From Chloroflexota bacterium (GTDB taxonomy: Bacteria > Chloroflexota > Anaerolineae > Anaerolineales > Villigracilaceae), in NCBI GenBank assembly GCA_005778035.1, contig SXKT01000006.1, positions 1 to 33,090 on the forward strand: DNA of 33,090 bases, written 5' to 3'. This document shows positions 19,258 through 28,151 of the stretch, piece by piece; position 1 is the stretch's first letter; each line of letters opens with the position of its first letter. Both the position numbers and the translations under genes were made by a program. The notes under the pieces are model-generated. The model did no database searches, had not been told where the DNA came from, and saw only the letters and a program-made list of their open reading frames with translations.

Positions 19258-20460
19258 ATGGCGATCAACTTTCAACAGGTTTATCAGCAAGTGAAGCAAC
19301 TGGTAAGTTACCAGCGCAGCCAACAAGCGGAGATCCAAAAACGCCAGATCTTGGCGAAACATTGGATGGCAGAGTTTGAACCCCGAGGTGATGATTTTGC
19401 CAAAAAACTTGAGAAGGCCAGGCTGGCGGATGCAGGGGTGCGATGTGCCGCACCGGGTGGAGAACCTGTAACCGCGTCTTTCGCGGCTAAGGATGCTCCC
19501 ATCCACGCGACCCTGATCGCCGTGGATGGCTCGCAGATCTTGCCGGACAGGCACCAAGCAGCCCATTTTGGATTGATCAATACGGGGGCGATCATTTTCC
19601 GGCTGGGGAGCGGAAGTCCACCGGATATTTTTACCGAGAGCACTCTGCTATCTCCCGATAAATTGGCCACTCCTTCGGGCAGCCCCATTTCAGACGCCAT
19701 GTTGGGGTTGATGCGTGACACCGAAGAACGAGTGCTTCTGCTAACCTTGGCAAATAGTGAGTCCGGTGCCGATGGCGGGGTTTTTACTTTTAGTGATGGG
19801 CCGATAGAGCTGTGGGGCAAACGGGAAGGAGAAGAAGGGCAGCTATTTGAGGCCAACCTGCGCCGATATTTATCGGTGTTATCCCAATTGCGGGACCTGA
19901 AGGCAGTTGTATCAGGATATATTGACCGGCCAGGTTCCAACCTTGTTGTAAGGATGTTGGAAGTTGCGATGGCGGATGAACAACAGATAGCGGAGATAAA
20001 GAACCATCATCCCTTGGACGGGATCAGCGATCATTGGATCATGGGTGAGATGATCAAACCATCCCAACGTTCTGCTGTGTTTACCCTAAAGAGCAAGGCC
20101 GAATTGGATTACACGGGCGACCTTGCGATCCATTTTTTTTACCTGAATGTTGGTGAGTACGAAAATGCCCCCCAAATAGCGCGGGTAGAGATTCCCGCAT
20201 GGGTGGCCAAAGACAGCCAGGCTGTTGAGTTTTTGCATTCTGTTTTGGTCAACCAGTGCAGGATGCTGGGCGCGAAACCGTTTCCGTATGTTCTGCACCG
20301 CGCCCACGAAACAGCGGTGGTAAATTTCGAGGAAAAAAAACACATTGAGGAAATCTTCCAAATGGAAATGATCAACCAGGACCACGGCCAAACCATCGCT
20401 GTGCGGTCTAACAAGCAAACAGCAAAAGACGGGTCACGCCGTGCCCGGTATGGGGCATAG
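19258..20460 (+). CDS. nurA: NurA-type 5'-3' nuclease domain protein
   Basis: 'LIAVDGSQILPDRH' (motif I DGS), 'FTFSDGPIEL', 'GYIDRPGSNLVVRMLE', C-terminal 'YVLHRAHETAVV'; next to HerA. Confidence 0.88.
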   Translation: MAINFQQVYQQVKQLVSYQRSQQAEIQKRQILAKHWMAEFEPRGDDFAKKLEKARLADAGVRCAAPGGEPVTASFAAKDAPIHATLIAVDGSQILPDRHQAAHFGLINTGAIIFRLGSGSPPDIFTESTLLSPDKLATPSGSPISDAMLGLMRDTEERVLLLTLANSESGADGGVFTFSDGPIELWGKREGEEGQLFEANLRRYLSVLSQLRDLKAVVSGYIDRPGSNLVVRMLEVAMADEQQIAEIKNHHPLDGISDHWIMGEMIKPSQRSAVFTLKSKAELDYTGDLAIHFFYLNVGEYENAPQIARVEIPAWVAKDSQAVEFLHSVLVNQCRMLGAKPFPYVLHRAHETAVVNFEEKKHIEEIFQMEMINQDHGQTIAVRSNKQTAKDGSRRARYGA

Positions 20461-20472
20461 GAGCAAGTGAAA

Positions 20473-21099
20473 ATGGAAGCTATTGAGATCGGAAAACTAC
20501 TTAGGGCAGGGACCGCGGGCTTCGTGGTTGGATGTTCGGTATCGCAATTTAACGAACCGATGTTTGGATCGTTGGTGCGGGCACCGGTTTATGACGGGTA
20601 CGATGTATATGGGGTGATCCAGGATATCCACATCGATGATGACGGATTGGTGCGCCAATTGGTTACTTCTGCCGGCCAGATCAGTGAGGAAGTACTGAGA
20701 GACAATCGGGAACGAAGGATCGTGCCGGTAGAGATGACGGTGGTTTCGGTGGGGTACCGAAGGTTGGGCCAGATATGCCATTCCCTTCCACCCCAACCTC
20801 CGCTTAGTTTGGATAGGATCTTCCAATGTTCCGACGAGGAAACCAACGAGTTTACAAATTATGGCAATTATGGCTATTTGCGCCATATCTTGCGCGGCCA
20901 AAACACCCCTATTGGGGAACTGGTGGCGGCCCATTTGCGGCTGGCGGCAATTGCCCATGGCAGCCAGGCAGAAGCATGGATGGGGGAAGCGATCAGGCAA
21001 TTGATCAATGAGCTGAGGGACGATTACCAAGCCTTGATGGATGTTTTGAATTCCATCTCAGAGGTTTTACCCTCCTTGAATAATGGACAGGAGGAGTGA
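20473..21099 (+). CDS. Uncharacterised protein between nurA and herA; possible N-terminal HAS-barrel-like domain
   Basis: GTAGFVVGCSVSQFNEPMFGSLVRAPVYDGYDVYGVIQDI resembles the barrel at the HerA N-terminus; stop overlaps the herA start (TGATG). GTG at 20467 is an alternative start. Confidence 0.7.
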   Translation: MEAIEIGKLLRAGTAGFVVGCSVSQFNEPMFGSLVRAPVYDGYDVYGVIQDIHIDDDGLVRQLVTSAGQISEEVLRDNRERRIVPVEMTVVSVGYRRLGQICHSLPPQPPLSLDRIFQCSDEETNEFTNYGNYGYLRHILRGQNTPIGELVAAHLRLAAIAHGSQAEAWMGEAIRQLINELRDDYQALMDVLNSISEVLPSLNNGQEE

Positions 21100-22805
21100 T
21101 GAGCAAACCAGATCCGATCGGTTATATCATTGGTGGCAGCCTGCGAGATTCTTTTTCAGCGCGGTTGGTGGTTGAGCCCAGCAAGGTGCAGGAGGGTAGC
21201 TTTGTTGTAACCGACAGCGGTACCTATCGGTTTTACGGCCTGGTAACAGATATCCGGTTGGGTTCAACGGATCCGCGCTTTGCGGACGAGCAAACCGAGC
21301 GGAAATTTCCACCGATCATCTCCAGGGCGCTTCAGGGCCAAACATTATTCACCAATCTCGAGATCTTGCCTCAACTGATGTTGGAACGCGGCCCGGACCC
21401 ATTGAGCCCGGAGTATGATGCTTGGCGAAAAGAACACAGTGCGGAGAAAGAACCGCGTTTGCTGCCCGTGAAGACCGTCCCCATGCATCATTCTTCCGTA
21501 GCACTGGCAGATGGCTCGGATATCGCGACCATTTTTGGGTCGCCGCAGGATGTCGGCAACTTCGAGATCGGCAGCACCCGCGAGCAAGGCCACCCCATCT
21601 GCATTAACCTGGACCGATTCGTACAACGGTCATCGGGGGTTTTTGGCGCAACCGGCACTGGCAAATCCTTCCTTACCCGATTGGTGTTGGCGGGTTTGAT
21701 GCAATACAACAAAGCAAGTGTGTTTGTGTTGGATATGCACAATGAATATGGCTACGATGATATCGCCTCAGACACAAAAAAACAGGTCATTGGGCTTAAA
21801 ACAAAATTTAAAAGCAGGGTCAAGGTTGTGGGGTTGGGTGCAGGCGCGTTCATCCGGCAGAAACAACGCCCCGATTTTGATCTTGAAGTAGCGATGAAGG
21901 ATATCTCGATCGGCGACATTGAAATGTTGTCGCGGACCCTTAACCTGCGAGAAACCGCCCCCACCGTACTAAGCGCTCTGGAAAGCACTTTTGGTTCCCA
22001 TTGGTTTGAAAGCCTGAAAAATATGAACCGGGAAGAGATCGAGGTTGAGGACGAGAGAGGCAAAATAAAGAAAGTGCCGCACCCCGAAAGCGTGGCTGCG
22101 TGGGCTGGTCAAAACGGGGTCAATGTGATGGCAGCCGAAGGCCTCTTCGATAAAATGCGCCGTTTGTTCAATAAAAAGTACATCGTAGAAAAACCGGGGT
22201 CCGATGGTATCAAAGAGATCATAACCAACCTTCAAAATGGCAACCATGTCGTTTTGTCATTTGGTGATCACGAGACAGACCTGGATTATCTCTTGGTGGC
22301 TAACCTGATCACTCGTTTGATCAGGGAGGCATGGGAAAAGAGCACCAATGAGTTTAGGGCTCACGGCCAAAGCGAACCAAGACCATTGGTGATCGTGTTG
22401 GAAGAAGCACACAAACTGCTAAATCGCGAGATCGCAAACCAAACCAGCTTTGCTACCATCGCAAGGGAATTACGCAAGTATTATGTAACCTTGCTGGTCG
22501 TAGACCAACGCCCATCACAGATCTATGATGAAGTGATGAGCCAGCTTGGTACCCGCATCAGCGGTTGGCTTGGCGATGAAGATGATATTCACGCCGTACT
22601 ATCCGGTTTGGCTGGCAGAGAGGCAATAAAGGGCATGCTTGCCCGCCTGCAACCCAAGGAAGAAGTATTACTGATGGGTTGGGGTGTTCCAATGCCATTG
22701 CCCATACGGTCGCGCAGGTACGACCAAGAATTTTGGGAGCAGTTGATGGGTTCGGAAAAAAAGGTAGCTTCTGAGCAAGACCTGATCAAGAAACTCGGTT
22801 TCTAA
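21099..22805 (+). CDS. herA: HerA-family ATPase/translocase (DUF87-type, FtsK-HerA superfamily)
   Basis: N-terminal HAS-barrel, Walker A GATGTGKSFLTRLV, Walker B PLVIVLEEAHKLL, 'VVDQRPSQI'. Confidence 0.93.
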   Translation: MSKPDPIGYIIGGSLRDSFSARLVVEPSKVQEGSFVVTDSGTYRFYGLVTDIRLGSTDPRFADEQTERKFPPIISRALQGQTLFTNLEILPQLMLERGPDPLSPEYDAWRKEHSAEKEPRLLPVKTVPMHHSSVALADGSDIATIFGSPQDVGNFEIGSTREQGHPICINLDRFVQRSSGVFGATGTGKSFLTRLVLAGLMQYNKASVFVLDMHNEYGYDDIASDTKKQVIGLKTKFKSRVKVVGLGAGAFIRQKQRPDFDLEVAMKDISIGDIEMLSRTLNLRETAPTVLSALESTFGSHWFESLKNMNREEIEVEDERGKIKKVPHPESVAAWAGQNGVNVMAAEGLFDKMRRLFNKKYIVEKPGSDGIKEIITNLQNGNHVVLSFGDHETDLDYLLVANLITRLIREAWEKSTNEFRAHGQSEPRPLVIVLEEAHKLLNREIANQTSFATIARELRKYYVTLLVVDQRPSQIYDEVMSQLGTRISGWLGDEDDIHAVLSGLAGREAIKGMLARLQPKEEVLLMGWGVPMPLPIRSRRYDQEFWEQLMGSEKKVASEQDLIKKLGF

Positions 22806-22820
22806 TAGGAGTTGTGAAAA

Positions 22821-24551
22821 ATGAACAACCAACAACTTGCCGCCATATTTAACCTGATCGCCGATCTGTTGGAGATAAAAGGTGAAGTGATCTATGTGAT
22901 CTTGGCTTACCGCAAGGCGGCAGAAAGCTTGCAAAATTTGGGCAGGGAAGCAAGTGAGTATTGGAAAGAAGGTACCCTGCGAGAGATCCCCGGCGTAGGC
23001 AAGGCGATCGCGGACAAGATCGATGAGTTACTCACGACCGGGTCGCTGAGGTTTTTGGAAGACCTAAAAAAAGAAATTCCGGCCAGCCTCGCTGAGTGGA
23101 GGCAAATATCTGGTTTGGGACCAAAGAAAATAGCCCTGATATGGAAGAGCCTTGGGATCACCACGATGGAAGAATTGAAGCAGGCAGCGCAAGATGGCAA
23201 AGTTGCCGGCCTGCCGGGAATGGGTGAGAAATCGGCAAAACTGATCCTGGACGGCATGGAAAGTTTGTCTCGGCGGAGCGACAGGTTGCCCTTGTGGAAG
23301 GCCGCTCCGGTAGTTGAAGATTTGTGCAATATCCTCGGTAGCCTTCCCGGCGTGGCCACTGTATCGCCTGCGGGTTCTTATCGCAGAGGCAGGTCTACCG
23401 TAGGAGACCTGGATATCTTGGTGGCGTCGGAAAATCCATCGGTTGTGATGGATGCCTTTACATCGCTGGCAGGGGTATCGCGGGTATTGGGCAAGGGGGC
23501 CACAAAAAGCAGTGTGGAGTTTTCCAGCGGGGTGCGTGCCCAAGTTTGGGTACATCCGCCGGCCAAATTTGGAACTGCCTTGCAATATGCTACCGGGTCA
23601 AAAGAGCATAATGTGGCCATGCGCCAATTGGCACTGAGCAAGGGGTTTTCTTTGTCAGAACATTCTTTAATGGGCCAGGACGGTACCGAGCACTTTTTTG
23701 CCACCGAGCAAGACCTGTATGCTGCTTTGGGTTTGCAATGGGTACCACCTGAGATGCGTGAAGACCTGGGTGAAATGGCGTTGGCGGCAGCGGGGAAATT
23801 ACCACGTTTGGTAGAGTTGGCAGACATCCGCGCTGACCTGCAAAACCATTCCACATGGTCTGATGGTGAAATGAGTATTTTGGAAATGGCGCGTGCAGCG
23901 ATGGCACGTGGGTTAAAGGTGATCGCATTCACCGATCATTCCCAAAGCCTTGGTGTTACAGGCGGCCTTACCATAGAGCGGCACGCCGAGCAGCAAAAGG
24001 AGATCGAGGCAGCCCAGCGTGAGGTGGGGGATGGCATCCGCATCTTGCACGCGGCGGAAGTGGAGATAAAAGCGGATGGCGAATTGGACTACCCCGATGA
24101 TTTTTTGGCTACGCTGGACCTTGTTTTGGCAAGCCTGCACACCAGCCTGCGGCAGCCGAGAGACAAGGTTACCGCCCGCCTGATCAACGCGATCAACAAT
24201 CCGAATGTAGATATCATTGGACATCCTACAGGGAGGAAGATACCGGACCGTGAAGGGGCGGATCTGGATATGGAGGCGGTGCTGCAAGCGGCCGCAAAAA
24301 GTGGCGTCGCGATGGAGATCAATGCCAGCCCTTACCGTTTGGATCTGGATGACAAATACGCCCGCCGCGCAAAGGAATTGGGAGTGAAGATCAGCATTAA
24401 CACCGATTCGCATAGCGCCAAAGATATGGAAGCGATGTCTTTCGGTGTCGCGATCGCCAAAAGGGCTTGGCTAACACCACAAGATGTGATAAATACATGG
24501 AGTGACGAAAAATTGCTGGCGTGGTTAAAGGATAAAAAGAGCGCCAATTGA
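22821..24551 (+). CDS. polX: DNA polymerase X family protein (HhH + PolX + PHP)
   Basis: HhH (IPGVGKAIADKI, ISGLGPKKIALIWKSLGI), nucleotidyltransferase AGSYRRGRSTVGDLDILV, LQYATGSKEHNVAMR, PHP DLQNHSTWSDG...FTDHS...INTDSHS. Confidence 0.95.
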   Translation: MNNQQLAAIFNLIADLLEIKGEVIYVILAYRKAAESLQNLGREASEYWKEGTLREIPGVGKAIADKIDELLTTGSLRFLEDLKKEIPASLAEWRQISGLGPKKIALIWKSLGITTMEELKQAAQDGKVAGLPGMGEKSAKLILDGMESLSRRSDRLPLWKAAPVVEDLCNILGSLPGVATVSPAGSYRRGRSTVGDLDILVASENPSVVMDAFTSLAGVSRVLGKGATKSSVEFSSGVRAQVWVHPPAKFGTALQYATGSKEHNVAMRQLALSKGFSLSEHSLMGQDGTEHFFATEQDLYAALGLQWVPPEMREDLGEMALAAAGKLPRLVELADIRADLQNHSTWSDGEMSILEMARAAMARGLKVIAFTDHSQSLGVTGGLTIERHAEQQKEIEAAQREVGDGIRILHAAEVEIKADGELDYPDDFLATLDLVLASLHTSLRQPRDKVTARLINAINNPNVDIIGHPTGRKIPDREGADLDMEAVLQAAAKSGVAMEINASPYRLDLDDKYARRAKELGVKISINTDSHSAKDMEAMSFGVAIAKRAWLTPQDVINTWSDEKLLAWLKDKKSAN

Positions 24552-24594
24552 TTTGGAATGAGTTTAGGGAGAAAATCCCCCGCGAGAGGTGAGT

Positions 24595-25227
24595 ATGAGT
24601 AACTTGGAACGAAGAACAGAAGAAGAAAAAGTGAGGATGGAAGGCAGACTGCCACCCGGGCAAGCCCTGACACTGAAATTCCCGGTTCTGCATTATGGAC
24701 CCGTTCCCGGTTTTAATGCCGCCACATGGACCATGAAAATGTATGGTGAGATTGAGCAACCGCTCAGTTTTTCATGGGATGAGTTCAACCAATTGCCAAA
24801 AACGAAACTCACCATGGATATTCATTGTGTAACAAGCTGGAGTAAATTTGATACCGAGTGGGAAGGGGTTTCTGTTACCGACCTGATCCATGCCGGACTG
24901 TTGAAATTAAAACCAACCGCCAAATACGTCATTCAGCATGCCGAGTTTGGCTATACTGCCAACCTGCCGCTGGATGTGGTTTTACAGCCCAGTTTCTTGT
25001 TGGCCACCCATTTCAACGGAAAACCATTGGACCCGGACCATGGCTACCCCTTGCGGGGTGTGGTTGGGTTTATTCCGGGACGAGAGAGCGATGAAACGCC
25101 GTATTTTTGGAAGGGGGCAAAATGGTTGCGGGCCTTGGAGTTTGTTGCCGAAGACCGTTTGGGCTTTTGGGAACAAGCCGGGTACCATAACCGGGCGGAT
25201 GTATGGAGGGAAGAACGCTATCGATAA
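24595..25227 (+). CDS. Sulfite oxidase-like (YedY/MsrP-type) molybdopterin-binding domain protein
   Basis: GEIEQPLSFSWDEFNQLPKTKLTMDIHCVTSWSKFDTEWEGVSV with candidate Moco-ligand Cys; no signal peptide seen. GTG at 24589 is an alternative start. Confidence 0.88.
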   Translation: MSNLERRTEEEKVRMEGRLPPGQALTLKFPVLHYGPVPGFNAATWTMKMYGEIEQPLSFSWDEFNQLPKTKLTMDIHCVTSWSKFDTEWEGVSVTDLIHAGLLKLKPTAKYVIQHAEFGYTANLPLDVVLQPSFLLATHFNGKPLDPDHGYPLRGVVGFIPGRESDETPYFWKGAKWLRALEFVAEDRLGFWEQAGYHNRADVWREERYR

Positions 25228-25242
25228 ACGATTGGCTAATTT

Positions 25243-25275
25243 AAAAAGGTGGGCGCATAAGTGCCCACCTTTTTT
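25243..25275. terminator. Bidirectional intrinsic terminator
   Basis: AAAAAGGTGGGC-GCATAAGT-GCCCACCTTTTTT between convergent genes. Confidence 0.9.
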
Positions 25276-25297
25276 GCCGCTTTAGCACCACCACCTG

Positions 25298-26485
25298 TTA
25301 TGGCCTTTGCACAAGCTCCAATTGCAGGTCTACGGTCTCTGAACCTCGCAAGACAGTAAGGGTGATGGTATCACCAGGGGATTTGAACTCAACGAGGTAC
25401 CCGATCAGGTCATCGTAAATTTTTACTTCGTTCCCATCAATCGCGATGATCAAATCACCGCCAGACAACAAGCCTGGCAGGCTCGTATCAGCTGAGGCTC
25501 CCTTTAGGCCGGCCAGGTCAGCGGGGCCGCCGGGCTGGACGTCGGTGACGTAGACACCGGTCATTTTTTGCAAGCCGAGTTGTTGGATGACATGCAGGCT
25601 CATCATTTCGCTGTTGAGGGTAGAAATTCCCATGTAGGGGTATTCAAACTTGCCAGACTGGATAATAGCCGGCACAACCCGCTTGGCAAGGTTGATAGGT
25701 AAGGCGAAACCGATCCCACTGTTGCTGGCCTCTCCTTGGGCTGTGCTGTTACCGGTCCGAATGCTTCGGTTGATGCCGATCACTTCGCCTGCCAGGTTCA
25801 GCAATGGGCCGCCAGAATTGCCGGGGTTGATGGCAGCGTCGGTTTGGATCATATCGGCAACGCTAAAATTGCCGCCTGATGTAGCTTCTCGGTTTGAATC
25901 TTGGGTACGGCCCAGCGCCGAGACGATGCCCAGTGTCATGGTCCCGCTAAGGCCGAATGGGTTGCCGATAGCCACAACCGATTGGCCGACCATCGCCGAA
26001 CGAGAATCGCCAAGTGGCAAGGGGTGTAATTCGCTGGAAGGCGCGTCCACTTTGATGACCGCAATGTCAGAATCTTTATCTGCGCCAACCAGGGTTGCAG
26101 TGGTCTTATACCCTGAGTGAAAATCCACCTCAATCGCTGTTGCGCCATCGATGACATGCTCGTTGGTGACGATATGGCCATTCTGGTCGAAGACAAATCC
26201 TGTCCCTAATCCGCCCCCATTTTGCGAAATGATCTGGATTGATACGACGCCAGGGATGGTTTTTTGGTAAAGGCCAGCCAGGTTCTGCTCAAACGGGCTG
26301 GCGTTCACGATCTCGGGGATGGCTGGTTGTTGATAGGTTGATTCCTGGGGTTCTATTTGCTGTTCGATCTGGTTTTTTAGGGCAGATTCTAATTTGCCAA
26401 GCGCGGTTGGGTCTAAGAGATTGCAAGCAGCGCTGGTAATAAAAATAAACACAATAAATATTGAAAGGATGGAATATCTTTTCAT
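25298..26485 (-). CDS. HtrA/DegP-type trypsin-like serine protease with PDZ domain, predicted lipoprotein
   Basis: Lipobox SAAC; triad contexts TNEHVIDGA, DSDIAVIKV, NPGNSGGPLLN; C-terminal PDZ. Confidence 0.95.
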   Translation of the reverse strand: MKRYSILSIFIVFIFITSAACNLLDPTALGKLESALKNQIEQQIEPQESTYQQPAIPEIVNASPFEQNLAGLYQKTIPGVVSIQIISQNGGGLGTGFVFDQNGHIVTNEHVIDGATAIEVDFHSGYKTTATLVGADKDSDIAVIKVDAPSSELHPLPLGDSRSAMVGQSVVAIGNPFGLSGTMTLGIVSALGRTQDSNREATSGGNFSVADMIQTDAAINPGNSGGPLLNLAGEVIGINRSIRTGNSTAQGEASNSGIGFALPINLAKRVVPAIIQSGKFEYPYMGISTLNSEMMSLHVIQQLGLQKMTGVYVTDVQPGGPADLAGLKGASADTSLPGLLSGGDLIIAIDGNEVKIYDDLIGYLVEFKSPGDTITLTVLRGSETVDLQLELVQRP

Positions 26486-26509
26486 TTTTCTCCTTGGGAT
26501 GTACGGGGC

Positions 26510-27409
26510 TTATTGGTCTCTAGCTTGTCGGATCAGGTCTTTTTGCTGGGGAGACAAATTTTTGGGGATGTTGATCTTTAACTGGATGAAAAGGTCGCCC
26601 TTGATGGAGGGATCTTTTAAGTGGGGCATGCCCCTTTTTTGTATCCGAAATTTTTGGTCTGCCTGGGTACCGGCGGGGATGGTAAGTTTAACTTTGCCGG
26701 TCATAGTTTCAACCTCGGCATCACCCCCCAAAATGGCGGTGAACACGTCCACCTCGGCAGTTGTAAATAGGTCGTCCCCATCACGGGTAAAGCGGGGGTC
26801 GTCTGCGACGCTGATCTTGAGGATCAAGTCTGTACCGTCCGGCGATGCTCCGGGTACGCGGATCTTGGTGCCGGTTTTGGTACCCGCGGGTATCTTCACC
26901 TCAATTTTTTTGGAAGTGGTTTCGAGGATGCGTGCTGACCCCTGGAAGGCTTCTGTTAGGCTAACCGTAATGGATTGCTCATAATTGGGTCGGCGCTGGA
27001 AACTGGACTGCCCGCGCATATTGCCGGCAGTGTTCATACCCCCCATGCCGCCAAAAAAAGCGCTGAAGAAATCTGAAAAGCCGCCTTGCCCGCCAAAGAT
27101 GTCACCAATATCAACGGGTTGCCCGCCCTGTGAAGACCATTGGCTCCAATCGAAACCGCCAGGTTGCCCGCCACCGCGTTGATAATCGAAGTAGGCACTG
27201 CCTAACTGATCGTAGCGCTTTTTCTTTTCAGGGTCAGAAAGAACCTGATAGGCTTCATTGACTTCCTTGAATTTTTCCTCGGCTTGCTTGTCACCCTGAT
27301 TCCGGTCTGGGTGAAATTTCATGGCTAATTTTTTAAATGCGGAACGAATCTCGTTAGCGGAGGCGCTTTTGTCTACACCAAGTGCTTTATAGTAATCCTT
27401 GTATTCCAT
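26510..27409 (-). CDS. DnaJ/CbpA-type J-domain co-chaperone without zinc finger
   Basis: [37 protein letters not shown] (HPD), G/F-rich linker, DnaJ C-terminal domain. Confidence 0.95.
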   Translation of the reverse strand: MEYKDYYKALGVDKSASANEIRSAFKKLAMKFHPDRNQGDKQAEEKFKEVNEAYQVLSDPEKKKRYDQLGSAYFDYQRGGGQPGGFDWSQWSSQGGQPVDIGDIFGGQGGFSDFFSAFFGGMGGMNTAGNMRGQSSFQRRPNYEQSITVSLTEAFQGSARILETTSKKIEVKIPAGTKTGTKIRVPGASPDGTDLILKISVADDPRFTRDGDDLFTTAEVDVFTAILGGDAEVETMTGKVKLTIPAGTQADQKFRIQKRGMPHLKDPSIKGDLFIQLKINIPKNLSPQQKDLIRQARDQ

Positions 27410-27416
27410 ATAATTG

Positions 27417-27446
27417 ATTCTAAAGTTTTGTCATTTGAAGAGTCAA
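27417..27446 (-). promoter_or_regulatory. Sigma70-type promoter for dnaJ, predicted leaderless
   Basis: Minus strand TTGACT - 18 nt - TAGAAT, with only 7 nt between -10 and ATG. Confidence 0.6.
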
Positions 27447-27517
27447 GGTTGAGTTGTGAAGATTAATATTAATATTACAGAGCTTACCGGGTACCCCTTC
27501 GCAAAGGTGTTGAAAAT

Positions 27518-28096
27518 ATGAGGTCATTGTGTGTTTATTGTGGGTCTTCCGATTCCGTCCATCCGGATTACCTGGCAGGGGCCAGGGAAATGGGCAAGGT
27601 CTTGGCGCAACGGCAGATCGGGTTGGTTTATGGAGGGGGAAGGACAGGTTTGATGGGGGCAGTGGCCAATGGGGTTCTGGAGGCCGGAGGGGTGGTAAAG
27701 GGGGTGATCGTGGAATCAATGAATACATCTTCATTGGCTCACGACGGTCTGCAAACCTTGGAGGTAACCCAGACCATGCAACAGCGCAAGTGGCGGATGT
27801 TTGAACTATCGGATGCTTTTGTGGCATTGCCCGGTGGTTTTGGGACGTTTGACGAGTTATTTGAGACGATCACGTGGGCACAGATCGGGGTACATCAAAA
27901 ACCGATCGGGTTGTTAAACATCCGAAATTACTTTTCTCACCTTTGGCAGATGGTCAAGTACGCTGAACAGGAAGGGTTTATTTTTCAGGAGCATACCCAG
28001 ATGCTGAGCATATCTGACAAGCCGGTGGAATTATTAAACCTGCTTTTGCAACACCAACCCGATGAGTTGGCTGTAAAAAGGTGGATGCGACAATAA
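27518..28096 (+). CDS. LOG family protein (TIGR00730, cytokinin riboside 5'-monophosphate phosphoribohydrolase type)
   Basis: MRSLCVYCGSSDSVHPDY, VYGGGRTGLMGAVANG, ALPGGFGTFDELFE. Confidence 0.95.
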   Translation: MRSLCVYCGSSDSVHPDYLAGAREMGKVLAQRQIGLVYGGGRTGLMGAVANGVLEAGGVVKGVIVESMNTSSLAHDGLQTLEVTQTMQQRKWRMFELSDAFVALPGGFGTFDELFETITWAQIGVHQKPIGLLNIRNYFSHLWQMVKYAEQEGFIFQEHTQMLSISDKPVELLNLLLQHQPDELAVKRWMRQ

Positions 28097-28098
28097 AT

Positions 28099-28140
28099 CA
28101 ACCAAAAACCGCTGGGGATTTTCCCAGCGGTTTTTGGTTG
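28099..28140. terminator. Bidirectional intrinsic terminator with 18-bp perfect stem
   Basis: CAACCAAAAACCGCTGGG-GATTTT-CCCAGCGGTTTTTGGTTG between convergent LOG and aldo/keto reductase genes. Confidence 0.93.
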
Positions 28141-28151
28141 GATGAACAGAA

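Noticed and set aside
23833-23865. PHP motif of PolX reads DLQNHS instead of DLHxHS (first His replaced by Gln)
   Set aside because: As I recall, Thermus PolX also has DLQVHS, so this is probably a normal family variant.
24567-24579. Short GGGA-gaaaa-TCCC hairpin between polX and the Moco-domain gene
   Set aside because: Four-base stem with no T-run; too weak to call a terminator.
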